Positions 35,291 to 44,297 of a stretch of 64,000 bases of DNA are shown here, piece after piece. The notes beneath the pieces were generated by a model. The model saw nothing but the letters and a program-made list of their open reading frames with translations. It was not told the DNA's origin and ran no database searches. Positions within the stretch are counted from its first letter, which is position 1, and each line of letters starts with the position of its first letter. Source of the DNA: Pseudomonas sp. S04. Its GTDB lineage: Bacteria > Pseudomonadota > Gammaproteobacteria > Pseudomonadales > Pseudomonadaceae. Both the position numbers and the translations under genes were made by a program. The stretch spans positions 2,238,001 to 2,302,000 of the forward strand of contig NZ_CP019427.1 in NCBI RefSeq assembly GCF_009834545.1, read 5' to 3'.

Positions 35291-35470
35291 TCACTCGCAC
35301 CGTTCAAGCGCAATATCTGTCCAGAGCACCCGAATCATCGTGCCACCCGCTCGAGTCTGAAGCGGCTGAAACGGGCGATAGCCCAGGCTGTGTGAAAACG
35401 CATACACCGTTTTGAAGTCTGCACTGCTACGTAAAGTCTGCCAGCGTTTGGTTGGAAACGTAGCTCAAGG
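35291..35470 (-). pseudogene. Unidentified gene, C-terminal remnant
   Basis: An open minus-strand frame without a start codon reads RWQTLRSSADFKTVYAFSHS, then a GYRPFQPLQTRAGGT block, ending IALERCE and a stop at 35291. It looks like real protein sequence but I cannot name the family. Confidence 0.3.
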
Positions 35471-35527
35471 ATCGTCTGGTGCCGCTATCCCCTCTGCGAT
35501 CCACAGGGCCCATCGCCGACGCGGCGT

Positions 35528-35992
35528 TCAGTTGGATGACTTTGAACTCCGCCTTTGCAGCAGATCGATCTGATCCGCTGGCACCAAGGTGCGCAAAGTC
35601 TTGTAGAGCACACGGGTTTCCAGCAAATTCCACACCCGCAGCATGGTTTCCAGAGCATCCAGTGGTTTGCTGATGAAGTCCTTGGCTCCCAGGGCCAGGG
35701 CGCGCAAGCGGGTGTCGCGGGTGGCGTCGGCGGTGAGCACCAGGATCGGCAAGTATTCACCGCTCGGGATGCGCCGGTTGAGTTGTTCCAGGACGGCAAA
35801 ACCGTCGAACTCGGGCATGTGCAAGTCGAGAATCACCAGGTCCGGCTCGAAGCTGTTGAACAGCTCCAGAGTCCGCAGCGGCTGGGTGCTGCTCAGCACG
35901 TTGGTCAGTCCCTCGCGTACCAGCAGTTGCTCTACCAGATCGAGGTTGGGGCGTTGGTCGTCGATGATCAGAATGCGCAGGTCGGTGTTCAC
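35528..35992 (-). CDS. Stand-alone response-regulator receiver protein
   Basis: Single REC domain, 154 residues: DDQ acidic pocket, phospho-acceptor Asp in VILDLHMPEFDG (about residue 55), TADA and the conserved Lys in FISKPLD. About 30 residues follow the domain, without an output module. GTG start overlaps the hybrid kinase stop by 4 bp (GTGA). It is probably phosphorylated by that kinase and acts through protein contact. Confidence 0.9.
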   Translation of the reverse strand: MNTDLRILIIDDQRPNLDLVEQLLVREGLTNVLSSTQPLRTLELFNSFEPDLVILDLHMPEFDGFAVLEQLNRRIPSGEYLPILVLTADATRDTRLRALALGAKDFISKPLDALETMLRVWNLLETRVLYKTLRTLVPADQIDLLQRRSSKSSN

Positions 35993-38316
35993 ACGGGCTC
36001 CGGAAAGTACTGGTCGAGGTGTGCGAGAAACGAAGGAATGTGAATCGGTTTGGTTAGCACGGCTGTCGCGCCCGCGTCGCTCAAGGCCAGACGCGTGAGG
36101 TCGCTGGCGTCGGCGGTGATCATCAGCACCGGGGTGGTTCGGGTGATTGCGGACTGGCGCAAGCGCTGCAGAACGTTCAGCCCGTCGATGTCCGGCAGGG
36201 AGACATCCAGCAGGATAAGCTGTGGCGCATGTTGGGCGGCCAGATCCAGCCCCAGTTGCCCTTGCATGCTTGAGAGCAGTTTTATCCCCGGTCGCCGTTG
36301 CAGCACGGTTTCGATGAGCGCGAGGCTGGAGAGGTTGTCTTCGATGCACAACATCTTGCCCTGAACTTCGGGGCCTGCGAGTGCAGGGATTAGCGATCGG
36401 TTATCAATTGGCGCAGCGGCTGTCCCGGCGGTTTCCTGCAAGCGTACAGACGGTAGCTCCAGGGTAAATCGGGAACCGGCGCCGGGTTGGCTTTGCACGG
36501 TCAGGCTGCCATTCATCATTTCCAGCAGGCTTTTGCTCAACGCCAGGCCAAGGCCGCTGCCTTCCACATTCGGGTCGGTTTCAAGACGCTCAAACGGCTT
36601 GAACAGTTGACCCAGGCGATCAGCCGCAATGCCCTTGCCGGTATCGCTGACCGACACATGGATTCGTTGCTGATCAATCTTGACCTCGATGCTCACCTGA
36701 CCCTCAGGCCGGTTGTACTTGATGGCGTTTGATAGCAGGTTCAGCAGCACCTGAGTCAGGCGTTGTCGATCGGCGACGATCCCGCTGTCAGCGGCCAGCA
36801 TTGGCAGTGGCGTCAGATGAATGCCGGCGTCGGCGGCCATCGGCGAGACCAGTGTCAGGGCTTCTTGCAGGGCGATCGCGAGGGGCACGGATTCGATGTT
36901 CAGCGGCAGGCGTCCGGCTTCGATTTTGGCAATGTCCAGCACTTCGTTGATCAAAGTCAGCAGGTGCTGTCCGGCACGCAGGATGTGACTGATCTGCGCC
37001 TTTTGCCCGGGGAGCGAGTCCATGTCCAGAAGTTGCGCAAAGCCCAGGATCGAGTTGAGCGGGGTCCGCAGTTCGTGGCTCATGCGCGACAGGAATTCGC
37101 TTTTGGCCCGGCTGGCGCGCTCGGCTTCTTCGCGGGCGGTCCGCAACGCAATCTCGGCCGCGCGGCGATCGGTAATGTCTCGGGTGATCTTCGAGAACCC
37201 GCGCAACGCGCCGCTGCTGTCGTATTGCGCGGTGATCACCACGCTGGCCCAGAAGCGGCTGCCATTTTTGCGAATGCGCCATGCCTCTTCCATGTAGTGC
37301 CCGTTGCGAGTGGCCTCACGCAGGGCCATCTCGGGATGCTGCGGGCACTCTTGCGCCAGGTAAAACACCGAGAAGTGTTGGCCGATGATTTCCTGTTCCG
37401 TATAGCCTTTGATCCGCTCGGCGCCGGCGTTCCAACTGGTGACATAACCCTGGGTGTCGAGGGCAAAGATCCCGTAATCCTTCACGCCGTCGATGATCAG
37501 CCGCAAGCGTTCTTCATTGTCGCGCAACGCTCGCTCGCGTTCAGCCAGCAGTAAGCCGGCCTCCACCAGACGAGTGCCCAACTGACCAATCTCATCGTTC
37601 TCTGGCCGTTGCGGCCGCAACGGCTGCCCGAGAGCCAGGCGTTGGGCATTGCCCTGGACTTGCTGCACCCTGGCCACGATCCCTTTGGACAAAAACAGCA
37701 CCGCCACGATGGCACCGAATAGTCCGCAGAGGGCGGCCAGCAAGGTTGAGAACAACAGCCGCTGGCGGGTCGCGTATGCCGCCGCAGTACGTTCCGCCAG
37801 CAACGTGTCCTCAAGGGTGAGCATGGTGCTGATGTGCTCGCGCAATTCATCGAGGATGTATTTGTTATTGATCAGGATGGTGGTGATCGACTCGGATTTT
37901 GCCTCGCTATCGCTGAGCATTTGCTCCAGGCCATCGATTTTGCTGTTGATTAGTGGCGTGATGGCGGTGAGTTGTGCACGTACCCGTTCATCACGAACGT
38001 TGCTATCGAGCCGGCGCAGGGCAGATTGGATCAGGGGCTTGGCTTTCAGATAACCCGGCAGGAAATCTTCCCGATGTGTCAGCAGATAACCGCGCACGCT
38101 GGCGGCCGCTTCGGCGAGCAATGTGTGCACGGTCTGGATATCACCTTGCACCAGCAATACCCGGCGCACGTCTTCTTCGGCACGGGCGGTCTGGCGCTCG
38201 GTGATGTAGATCAACACCAGTGACAGCAGCAGGACCACCAATGGCAGGGAAATCACCACCAGTGCCTTGCCCCGTAGCGGCAGGTCGGCCCAGCGTCTGG
38301 CGTAAAACACCCTCAT
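35989..38316 (-). CDS. Hybrid sensor histidine kinase, CHASE3-PAS-HisKA-HATPase-REC
   Basis: Membrane-bound kinase of 775 residues. Membrane segment about 18-40, periplasmic CHASE3-like helical domain (about 40-185), second membrane segment (about 187-210), HAMP-like linker, PAS domain (GVKDYGIFALDTQGYVTSWN, about 275-385), the phospho-accepting His in SRMSHELRTPLNS (about 418), ATP-binding boxes ending GSGLGLALSKSLLEMM, and a C-terminal receiver with Asp in LLDVSLPDIDG. Its ATG overlaps the stop of the luxR-type gene before it. The signal is unknown. Confidence 0.93.
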   Translation of the reverse strand: MRVFYARRWADLPLRGKALVVISLPLVVLLLSLVLIYITERQTARAEEDVRRVLLVQGDIQTVHTLLAEAAASVRGYLLTHREDFLPGYLKAKPLIQSALRRLDSNVRDERVRAQLTAITPLINSKIDGLEQMLSDSEAKSESITTILINNKYILDELREHISTMLTLEDTLLAERTAAAYATRQRLLFSTLLAALCGLFGAIVAVLFLSKGIVARVQQVQGNAQRLALGQPLRPQRPENDEIGQLGTRLVEAGLLLAERERALRDNEERLRLIIDGVKDYGIFALDTQGYVTSWNAGAERIKGYTEQEIIGQHFSVFYLAQECPQHPEMALREATRNGHYMEEAWRIRKNGSRFWASVVITAQYDSSGALRGFSKITRDITDRRAAEIALRTAREEAERASRAKSEFLSRMSHELRTPLNSILGFAQLLDMDSLPGQKAQISHILRAGQHLLTLINEVLDIAKIEAGRLPLNIESVPLAIALQEALTLVSPMAADAGIHLTPLPMLAADSGIVADRQRLTQVLLNLLSNAIKYNRPEGQVSIEVKIDQQRIHVSVSDTGKGIAADRLGQLFKPFERLETDPNVEGSGLGLALSKSLLEMMNGSLTVQSQPGAGSRFTLELPSVRLQETAGTAAAPIDNRSLIPALAGPEVQGKMLCIEDNLSSLALIETVLQRRPGIKLLSSMQGQLGLDLAAQHAPQLILLDVSLPDIDGLNVLQRLRQSAITRTTPVLMITADASDLTRLALSDAGATAVLTKPIHIPSFLAHLDQYFPEPV

Positions 38317-38966
38317 TGTTGAGTCACCAGGCCCAGAGCAATGCCACGGACCGCCGCCTGGGTTCGATCAGCCGCCCCGAGTTTTCCGATGACCCGTTCG
38401 ACGTGGGCTTTTGCCGTGCCGGTGGTAATTCCCAGTTTCTCGCCGATCAGACGGTTGCTCATGCCGTTGGCCACCAACCCAAGCACCTGGCGTTCTCGGG
38501 CAGTGAGGTTTTCGGTGGGGGTGCCGCCACTCGCATTACGCTCGGTCATGCGTCGTAGCAGACGGGCGCTGACGGAGCTATTGAGGGCTTCTTCACCGAC
38601 GGCGACGCGCTGCAGGGCGTCGATCACTTCGGCGCGGCTGGCGTCTTTGAGCAGGTAACCGACGGCGCCGGCACTCATGGCCGCTTCCAAGTGGTCGGGG
38701 CTGTCGTCCATGGTGAATATCACCACTTTCAGGGCAGGCAGGCGTTGCTGAAGCAGGCGTGCGGCGCCCAGGCCGTTGAGCAACGGCATGCGGATGTCGA
38801 GGATCACGATGTCCGGCAGCAACCGTTCGCACAACTCGACTGCTTCCTGACCATCGCGGGCCTGACCGACCACTTCGAATTGCGGGTGACCCGCCAGCAA
38901 GGCGATGAAACCGGTGCGCGTGACTTCATGATCATCAGCGAGCACGAGACGTAAGACGTGGGTCAT
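38313..38966 (-). CDS. NarL/LuxR-type response regulator
   Basis: Two-domain regulator of 217 residues: receiver (DDHEVTR; phospho-acceptor Asp in VILDIRMPLLNG, about residue 56; Lys in YLLKDASRAEV) and a C-terminal LuxR-type HTH (LTARERQVLGLVANGMSNRLIGEKLG). It overlaps both neighbours by 4 bp (ATGA), so the four genes from 40150 to 35528 are read as one unit. Probable partner of the GAF kinase upstream; cross-talk with the hybrid kinase is possible. Confidence 0.93.
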   Translation of the reverse strand: MTHVLRLVLADDHEVTRTGFIALLAGHPQFEVVGQARDGQEAVELCERLLPDIVILDIRMPLLNGLGAARLLQQRLPALKVVIFTMDDSPDHLEAAMSAGAVGYLLKDASRAEVIDALQRVAVGEEALNSSVSARLLRRMTERNASGGTPTENLTARERQVLGLVANGMSNRLIGEKLGITTGTAKAHVERVIGKLGAADRTQAAVRGIALGLVTQQ

Positions 38967-40150
38967 TGGGGTGTTCCATCGAGGTTCGCGGGCACGCCGA
39001 CGTGCAGTTGGGTGCCGCAGTTGATTGCGCTGACGCAGGTGAGGCGTCCACCCAACAGGCTGGCGCGTTCCTGCATGGTGGAGAGGCCCAGATGTCGAGC
39101 GTTGTCGGTATCGAGTTGTAGTTCGGTGGAAGCAAAGCCTTTGCCGTTATCGTCCACCCGCAGCAAGGCCTGACCTTCGTGCAGTTCCAGCCCCAGCTGT
39201 ACCTGTTTGGCGTGCGCATGTTTGAGGATGTTGTTGATCGCTTCCTGGGCGATCCTGAACAAACCGATCTCCACCTGACTGGGAAAACGCGCCTCGCAAC
39301 GTGCGATCCAGTGCACGCTGATTCCGGCTTCGCGCAGCCGATCGGCTTCTTTGTCGACAGCCTTGAGCAATCCGAAATCGTCGAGCACCGTCGGGCGCAG
39401 GCCGCCGATCAGTTGCCGGCCTTCAACCACGCAATGCTGGGCCAGCGCCAGAATCGCCTGCAAGTCCGCCCCGAGGGTGTCCGGCAATGTCGGGCAACGG
39501 CCGGCAAAACCTTGCAGACGCTGGTGCAATCCGGCGAGGGTTTGGGCCAGGCCGTCGTGCAGGTCATAAGCAACGCGTTTACGTTCGTCTTCTTGTGCGC
39601 GAAACAACCGGTTGACCAGGTCCGACAGGGTGCGATCCCGGTTCTTCAGCGTCGTCAGCAATCGGTCGTTTTCAAGGTGCGCGGCCAGCAGGGTGGCGAG
39701 CAGTTGCAAGGATTCGCTGTCTTCATTGTCCGGCGCCCGCAGACGCAAGCTGTTGGCCAGCACCAGGGCGCCAAAGGCATTCCCATCGCCACCGCGTAAC
39801 GGCACCCGCAGCACATTGGGCAAGGATTCCCCTGGACGGTCCTGCCAGTACGGCGTGCGCATTGCGCGGTCGGCGACGACCTCCAGGCTGTTCAGTCGAT
39901 CACTACTGCCATGCCGGGCGGTGGTGCTGACAAGCCCGTCGGTATCCCACTCCAGCAGCAACCCGTGGTCCATCGCGAGGAAGGCGCAGGCCCGAGCCAA
40001 CACTCTCTCGCGCATGGCGTCCGGGACCAGTCGGGTCAACTCCTGTCCGGTGTCCACCAACAGCCGCAGGCGCGCCGCGCGACTCTCGGATTGTCGATAT
40101 TGGGTACGGATGGCCAAGGCGCTACCGGGGTCGTGTGGCGGGCTTTGCAT
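38963..40150 (-). CDS. GAF-domain histidine kinase, NarX-type (HisKA_3)
   Basis: Soluble sensor kinase of 395 residues: GAF domain (about 25-180), dimerisation/phospho-transfer domain with the His in ERKRVAYDLHDGLAQTLAG (about 210), and an HATPase domain (RIAQEAINNILKHAHAKQV, DDNGKGF). No membrane segments, so it senses a cytoplasmic signal. Start at 40150 (MQSPPHD) is chosen over 40174 because the first eight codons are not conserved in character. First gene of the signalling unit. Confidence 0.92.
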   Translation of the reverse strand: MQSPPHDPGSALAIRTQYRQSESRAARLRLLVDTGQELTRLVPDAMRERVLARACAFLAMDHGLLLEWDTDGLVSTTARHGSSDRLNSLEVVADRAMRTPYWQDRPGESLPNVLRVPLRGGDGNAFGALVLANSLRLRAPDNEDSESLQLLATLLAAHLENDRLLTTLKNRDRTLSDLVNRLFRAQEDERKRVAYDLHDGLAQTLAGLHQRLQGFAGRCPTLPDTLGADLQAILALAQHCVVEGRQLIGGLRPTVLDDFGLLKAVDKEADRLREAGISVHWIARCEARFPSQVEIGLFRIAQEAINNILKHAHAKQVQLGLELHEGQALLRVDDNGKGFASTELQLDTDNARHLGLSTMQERASLLGGRLTCVSAINCGTQLHVGVPANLDGTPQ

Positions 40151-40324
40151 GCTTCGACTCCGGCGTTGAGACAAGCGCCGCGGGCGCAGGGGAGGTCATT
40201 AAACCTTGTTAACCGTACCGGGCGCCATCTGCCAAATGGCATAGATAAATGACTCCGGTTGGCCGATGTCGGGTGGCTGGCGAATTGGCAAAGTGTGCTC
40301 AACGACCACCACTGGAGTATCGCA

Positions 40325-40843
40325 ATGAAATTCAAAACCCCGGCCATCGCCCTGCTTTTTGCCTTGAGCGCACCGTTTGTTCAAGCAGCGGAGACGGCCC
40401 CGCATGTTTACCGCACTGTGGCAGAAGCGCCTGCCAACGTGAAGGACCGTGAGATTGCTGGTTTGTTTGACCGTTGGAACAGCGCGTTGCAGACCGGTAA
40501 CGTTCAATCGGTGGTCGACCTCTATGCGCCGGACGCCGTGTTGCAGCCAACGGTGTCCAATCAGGTGCGCACCACGCCGGACCAGATCAAGGACTACTTC
40601 GATCACTTCATGGCGCTCAAGCCGGTGGGCCAAATCAACTACCGCGAAATCCGCCAGCTGGGTAGTAACGTGGCCATGGACAGCGGCGTCTATACCTTCA
40701 GCCTGACGGAGGCGAGCGGCAAGATCCGTCAGGTGCAGGCACGCTATACCTTCGTCTACGAACAGGTCGACGGTCAGTGGAAGATTCTCAATCACCATTC
40801 TTCGGCGATGCCTGAAGCGCAAGTGCAACACGCTAAGCAGTAA
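40325..40843 (+). CDS. Secreted SnoaL-like (SgcJ/EcaC family) protein
   Basis: Exported protein of 172 residues with a signal peptide (residues about 1-20, ending VQAAE) and an NTF2-like domain: FDRWNSALQTGNVQSVVDLYAPDAVLQPT and DGQWKILNHHSSAMPE at the end, the pattern of SgcJ/EcaC or CaMKII-association-like proteins. Such domains form a small-molecule pocket; function is mostly unknown. GGAG lies before the ATG at 40325. It is divergent from the kinase operon. Confidence 0.85.
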   Translation: MKFKTPAIALLFALSAPFVQAAETAPHVYRTVAEAPANVKDREIAGLFDRWNSALQTGNVQSVVDLYAPDAVLQPTVSNQVRTTPDQIKDYFDHFMALKPVGQINYREIRQLGSNVAMDSGVYTFSLTEASGKIRQVQARYTFVYEQVDGQWKILNHHSSAMPEAQVQHAKQ

Positions 40844-40871
40844 GCGGATCGATAGAGGGTTTATTCGCAAA

Positions 40872-40896
40872 TGTCCACGCCCTGTGGGTGTGGATA
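40872..40896 (+). terminator. Hairpin after the SnoaL-like gene
   Basis: TCCACGCCC and GGGTGTGGA form the stem about 30 bp after the stop; T-tract weak. Confidence 0.45.
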
Positions 40897-41002
40897 TTCA
40901 GCCCTTCGACCCGTCACGCGAGCTTGAAAGGCAAAATCCCATGTAGGTCAGAATGAGCCAACTCCTGACCTCCAAGTGTTGCGTCTTTTTCCCGCCCGAT
41001 GA

Positions 41003-41270
41003 TTACGCCACCGACGTTTGCAGTATCTCAATCCATAGCGCGCCTTTGCCCGACACCGTTTCACCGACAAGTTTCAAAACGCTGTTGTTGCTGACCGCGT
41101 AAGTGCCGACTTTTTCGCTTTTCTAGCCCGTCACTAGCAACCAGCGCCCGTTGGGTGAAAAAGGCGATATTGCGTGGCTGCTTCTCTTCCACCGGATAGT
41201 TCTCAAGAAAGCTCAAGCCGCCTGTTGAAGGGTTCACCGCGGATGCTGATGCCGAACTGCTGGTGCGCTC
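41003..41270 (-). pseudogene. Lactonase (YbhE-type beta-propeller), C-terminal remnant
   Basis: Minus strand reads NPSTGGLSFLENYPVEEKQP then RNIAFF, frameshifts near 41140, then VTG, stop, KSEKVGTYAVSNNSVLKLVG and GKGALWIEIL to a stop at 41003. These are the last propeller blades of 6-phosphogluconolactonase-like lactonases. A stop and frameshifts inactivate it. Confidence 0.65.
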
Positions 41271-41357
41271 GGTAAGCCCCATGATGGCGGCTTCGAGAGC
41301 CAATTGATTTTGATTGATCTTGTACAGTAGGGAAGGGAGTAAGTTTGCGTTCGACAT
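41271..41357 (-). pseudogene. Small conserved Pseudomonas ORF, truncated
   Basis: The first 28 residues (MSNANLLPSLLYKINQNQLA and EAAIMGL) look like a short conserved pseudomonad protein of unknown function; GGAGGAACC precedes the start. It then runs into the lactonase remnant, so the normal C terminus has been lost by deletion. Confidence 0.5.
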
Positions 41358-41730
41358 TGTGGTTCCTCCGTGGAAGAGGACAGCGTAGAAAAGGGTCTAG
41401 AAGGTCGTGCATGGCTCCGCAATCGTTAAGTCATGGACCAAGTGTTTTTTGTTTGAGTACATAAAAGGCCCGATAAGGGCCTTTTATGTTGCTGGTTAGT
41501 GTGCCCAGCCAAATTCCTATTGAAGGCATTAAGCTCGATAAAATGGAATATGCTGTCGCAGCCTTTCATCCCAGCAGCGATGAGAGCAAAGCCACGTAGA
41601 TAGATGGCAGTAGGCCTTGCCTGGTGCTCACAGGCCAAACCTGGAGTCAAAGCGAATTCACCTACCTTCTTCAAGCTATCGCCTGGGAAGCCGCCCACTG
41701 ACGATCGGGGCACTGAGGGGTAGTTGACCG
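41358..41730. other. Intergenic region with a terminator
   Basis: Contains the hairpin at 41461-41487. A 95-codon minus-strand frame (41426-41713) has no recognisable feature and runs through the terminator. Confidence 0.5.
41461..41487. terminator. Bidirectional terminator hairpin
   Basis: ATAAAAGGCCC and GGGCCTTTTAT around GATAA, with A and T runs on both sides. Confidence 0.75.
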
Positions 41731-41849
41731 TCAGGGTTTTGCTCGTGTCGAAGACGCTTCAATCAGCCGTATTCCCGGCACTATACGGCCTTCATCACGC
41801 GTCTTGAGGCAGTCGACCAGATAAATGGCTGCTTGATTGCCTATGCCTG
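41731..41849 (-). pseudogene. LacI-family regulator, C-terminal remnant
   Basis: The minus strand reads IGNQAAIYLVDCLKTRDEGR and IVPGIRLIEASST to a stop at 41731, matching the last strand-helix unit of LacI/GalR regulators. Upstream sequence does not continue the gene. It directly adjoins the operator before hisJ. Confidence 0.5.
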
Positions 41850-41859
41850 TCTGTACAAG
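41846..41859. promoter_or_regulatory. HutC-type operator upstream of hisJ
   Basis: CCTGTCTGTACAAG, 12 of 14 identical to CCTGTATATACAAG (reverse complement of 53073-53086). It lies about 150 bp before the binding-protein gene. Confidence 0.6.
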
Positions 41860-42007
41860 TATGTATTTGCGCGTTAGAGTCGACCACGCGTCTCGACACG
41901 TTTATCCGCAAATGGGGGGCTGTGTGTGTTCTGTGCAACGACACACGTGCTCCATAACTGTACTCGTGCGCCACAAGCGCTTCTGTTGGTTCTTAGGAAT
42001 AAAAACA

Positions 42008-42790
42008 ATGAAAAAATCTATTTTGACCCTTTCAGTATTGGCTCTATGCGTGGCTGCTGGCTCTGCCGTGGCCAAGGAGTACAAGGAGTTGCGCTTTGGT
42101 GTCGACCCCTCTTATGCGCCCTTCGAATCCAAGGCCGCCGACGGTAGCCTGGTGGGCTTTGATATTGATCTGGGTAACGCGATTTGCGCTGAACTGAAGG
42201 TCAAGTGCAAGTGGGTAGAAAGCGATTTCGACGGCATGATCCCCGGCCTGAAGGCCAACAAATTCGACGGCGTGATTTCTGCCATGACCGTGACCTCATC
42301 GCGGGAAAAAGTCATCGACTTCTCCAGCGAATTGTTTTCGGTGCCCACTTCGTTCGTGTTCAAGAAGGGCTCTGGCCTAAGCGAAGACATCACGACGCTG
42401 GCTGGCAAGACCGTGGGCTATGAACAAGGCACCACCGAGGAGGCCTACGCCAAGGCCGTGCTGAACAAGGCCGGGATCAAGACCCAGGCCTATTCCAACC
42501 AAGACCAAGTTTATTCTGACTTGGTGACTGGTCGCCTCGACGCCTCAATTCAGAACATGCTGCAAGCTGAAATGGGTTTCCTGAAGTCCCCGCAAGGCGC
42601 CGACTTTGAAGTCAGTAAGCCAGTCGATCACGAGCTGCTGCCAGCGAAAACGGCGATGGGTCTCCTCAAAGGCAGCACCGAGCTCAAAACCCTGGTGGAC
42701 AAAGGTATAAAGGCGCTGCACGACGACGGCACCTACGCGGCCATCCAAAAGAAACACTTCGGTGATCAGAATATTTACAGCGGCAAATAA
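42008..42790 (+). CDS. hisJ: Histidine/basic amino-acid ABC transporter, substrate-binding protein
   Basis: Periplasmic binding protein of 260 residues in the HisJ/LAO (ArgT) family. Signal peptide about 1-22 (ending AVAK), then LRFGVDPSYAPFESKAADG, GFDIDLGNAIC, DFDGMIPGLKANKFDGVISAMTVTSSREKVIDFS. The Arg of SSRE and acidic residues that bind the amino acid are in place. Start at 42008; the longer frame (41837) would be upstream of the signal peptide. Context with hut genes points to histidine or urocanate-related uptake. Confidence 0.92.
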   Translation: MKKSILTLSVLALCVAAGSAVAKEYKELRFGVDPSYAPFESKAADGSLVGFDIDLGNAICAELKVKCKWVESDFDGMIPGLKANKFDGVISAMTVTSSREKVIDFSSELFSVPTSFVFKKGSGLSEDITTLAGKTVGYEQGTTEEAYAKAVLNKAGIKTQAYSNQDQVYSDLVTGRLDASIQNMLQAEMGFLKSPQGADFEVSKPVDHELLPAKTAMGLLKGSTELKTLVDKGIKALHDDGTYAAIQKKHFGDQNIYSGK

Positions 42791-42798
42791 CGACGCTG

Positions 42799-42823
42799 CG
42801 CCCATTCGCGGATGGGCGTTTTC
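42799..42823 (+). terminator. Attenuating hairpin between hisJ and hisQ
   Basis: CGCCCAT and ATGGGCG with TTTTCC. Such partial terminators keep the binding protein more abundant than the membrane parts. Confidence 0.65.
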
Positions 42824-42845
42824 CTGATTTACGAAGGGCTCCCCA

Positions 42846-43574
42846 ATGTTAGAAAACATATTGCAGATGCTGGGGCTGTCAGGCTTCAGTCTCAAGGGCT
42901 TCGGCCCGCTGTTGCTGCAAGGCTCCTGGATGACTGTCAAGTTATCCTTCCTTTGCTTGCTGCTAAGCGTGGTCTTGGGCCTGATCGGTGCCAGTGCCAA
43001 GCTTTCAAGGTCGGCACTGTTTCGCGTCCCCGCGCAGGCTTACACCACGCTGATCCGTGGAGTGCCGGATCTGGTTCTGATGCTGTTGATCTTCTACAGC
43101 CTGCAAACCTGGCTGACCAATCTGACCGCTGCCATGGGTTGGGATTACATTGAGATCAATCCGTTCAGTGCCGGTGTGATAACTCTAGGCTTTATCTACG
43201 GGGCGTACTTCACCGAGACTTTCCGTGGGGCGATCCTCGCTGTGCCCCGTGGCCAGATGGAGGCGGCCACTGCTTACGGCCTGACCCGTGCCCAGCGTTT
43301 CCGCTTCGTGCTGTTCCCGCAGATGATGCGTTTTGCTTTGCCGGGTATTGGCAACAACTGGATGGTCATTCTCAAGGCTACCGCGCTGGTCTCGATCATT
43401 GGTCTGGCCGACTTGGTCAAGGTGGCTCAGGACGCGGGCAAGAGCTCCTATCAACTGTTCTTTTTCCTGGTGCTGGCTGCCTTGATTTATCTGGTCATCA
43501 CCACCGCATCGAACTACGTCTTGCGCCGGCTGGAAATCTTCTACGCCGCAGGCACTCGGGAGGCCGTGCGATGA
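42846..43574 (+). CDS. hisQ: Histidine ABC transporter permease 1
   Basis: Inner-membrane permease of 242 residues, HisQ/ArtQ type, with five membrane segments and the EAA-type loop EAATAYGLTRAQRFRFVLFPQMMRFALPG (about residues 138-165). The RGVPDLVLMLLIFY motif is typical of the polar amino-acid family. It overlaps the next gene by 4 bp (ATGA). Confidence 0.92.
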   Translation: MLENILQMLGLSGFSLKGFGPLLLQGSWMTVKLSFLCLLLSVVLGLIGASAKLSRSALFRVPAQAYTTLIRGVPDLVLMLLIFYSLQTWLTNLTAAMGWDYIEINPFSAGVITLGFIYGAYFTETFRGAILAVPRGQMEAATAYGLTRAQRFRFVLFPQMMRFALPGIGNNWMVILKATALVSIIGLADLVKVAQDAGKSSYQLFFFLVLAALIYLVITTASNYVLRRLEIFYAAGTREAVR

Positions 43575-44281
43575 TCGAGCTACTGCAGGAATACTGGAAA
43601 CCCTTCCTCTATAACGATGGCTACCACATCACCGGGTTGGCGATGACGCTGTGGTTGCTCAGTGCCTCGCTCTTCTTCGGTTTCGTGATGTCGGTTCCGT
43701 TGTCGATTGCCAGGGTTTCGACCTGCGTTTGGGTGCGCTGGCCGGTGCAGTTCTATACCTATTTGTTCCGTGGCACGCCACTGTATATACAGCTGCTGAT
43801 CTGCTACACCGGCATTTACAGCATCGCAGCGGTGCGTTCCCAGCCCATGCTCGACGCATTCTTCCGCGATGCATTGAACTGCACCATCCTGGCCTTCGCC
43901 CTGAACACTTGCGCCTACACCACGGAGATTTTCGCCGGGGCGATCCGCAACATGAACCACGGTGAAGTCGAAGCAGCCAAGGCCTTTGGACTGCGCGGCT
44001 GGAAGCTATATGCCTACATCATCATGCCGTCTGCACTGCGCCGTTCGCTGCCGAACTACAGCAACGAAGTGATACTGATGCTGCACTCGACCACCGTAGC
44101 GTTCACCGCCACTGTGCCGGACATTCTCAAGGTCGCAAGGGACGCCAACTCGGCAACGTTCCTGACTTTCCAGTCGTTCGGTATCGCCGCCGCGATTTAC
44201 CTCGCAGTCACTTTCTCTCTGGTTGGCCTGTTCCGTCTGGCTGAACGCCGTTGGCTGTCTTTCCTCGGCCCGGCTCATTAA
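43571..44281 (+). CDS. hisM: Histidine ABC transporter permease 2
   Basis: Second permease, 236 residues, HisM type. RGTPLYIQLLICYTGIY and EVEAAKAFGLRGWKLYAYIIMPSALRRSLP mark the family. Overlaps hisQ by 4 bp and is followed after 16 bp by the ATPase gene. The HisQ/HisM pair forms the membrane channel. Confidence 0.92.
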   Translation: MIELLQEYWKPFLYNDGYHITGLAMTLWLLSASLFFGFVMSVPLSIARVSTCVWVRWPVQFYTYLFRGTPLYIQLLICYTGIYSIAAVRSQPMLDAFFRDALNCTILAFALNTCAYTTEIFAGAIRNMNHGEVEAAKAFGLRGWKLYAYIIMPSALRRSLPNYSNEVILMLHSTTVAFTATVPDILKVARDANSATFLTFQSFGIAAAIYLAVTFSLVGLFRLAERRWLSFLGPAH

Positions 44282-44297
44282 TTCAGGATGTTTGAAC

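Noticed and set aside
35385..35402. GGCTGTGTGAAAACGC as an IS terminal repeat
   Set aside because: Resembles some IS ends, but it lies within an apparent coding remnant and has no partner repeat nearby.
36763..37554. 263-codon plus-strand frame opposite the hybrid kinase
   Set aside because: Antisense shadow of the kinase gene.
41426..41713. 95-codon minus-strand frame
   Set aside because: Runs through a strong terminator, has no ribosome-binding site and no recognisable motif.
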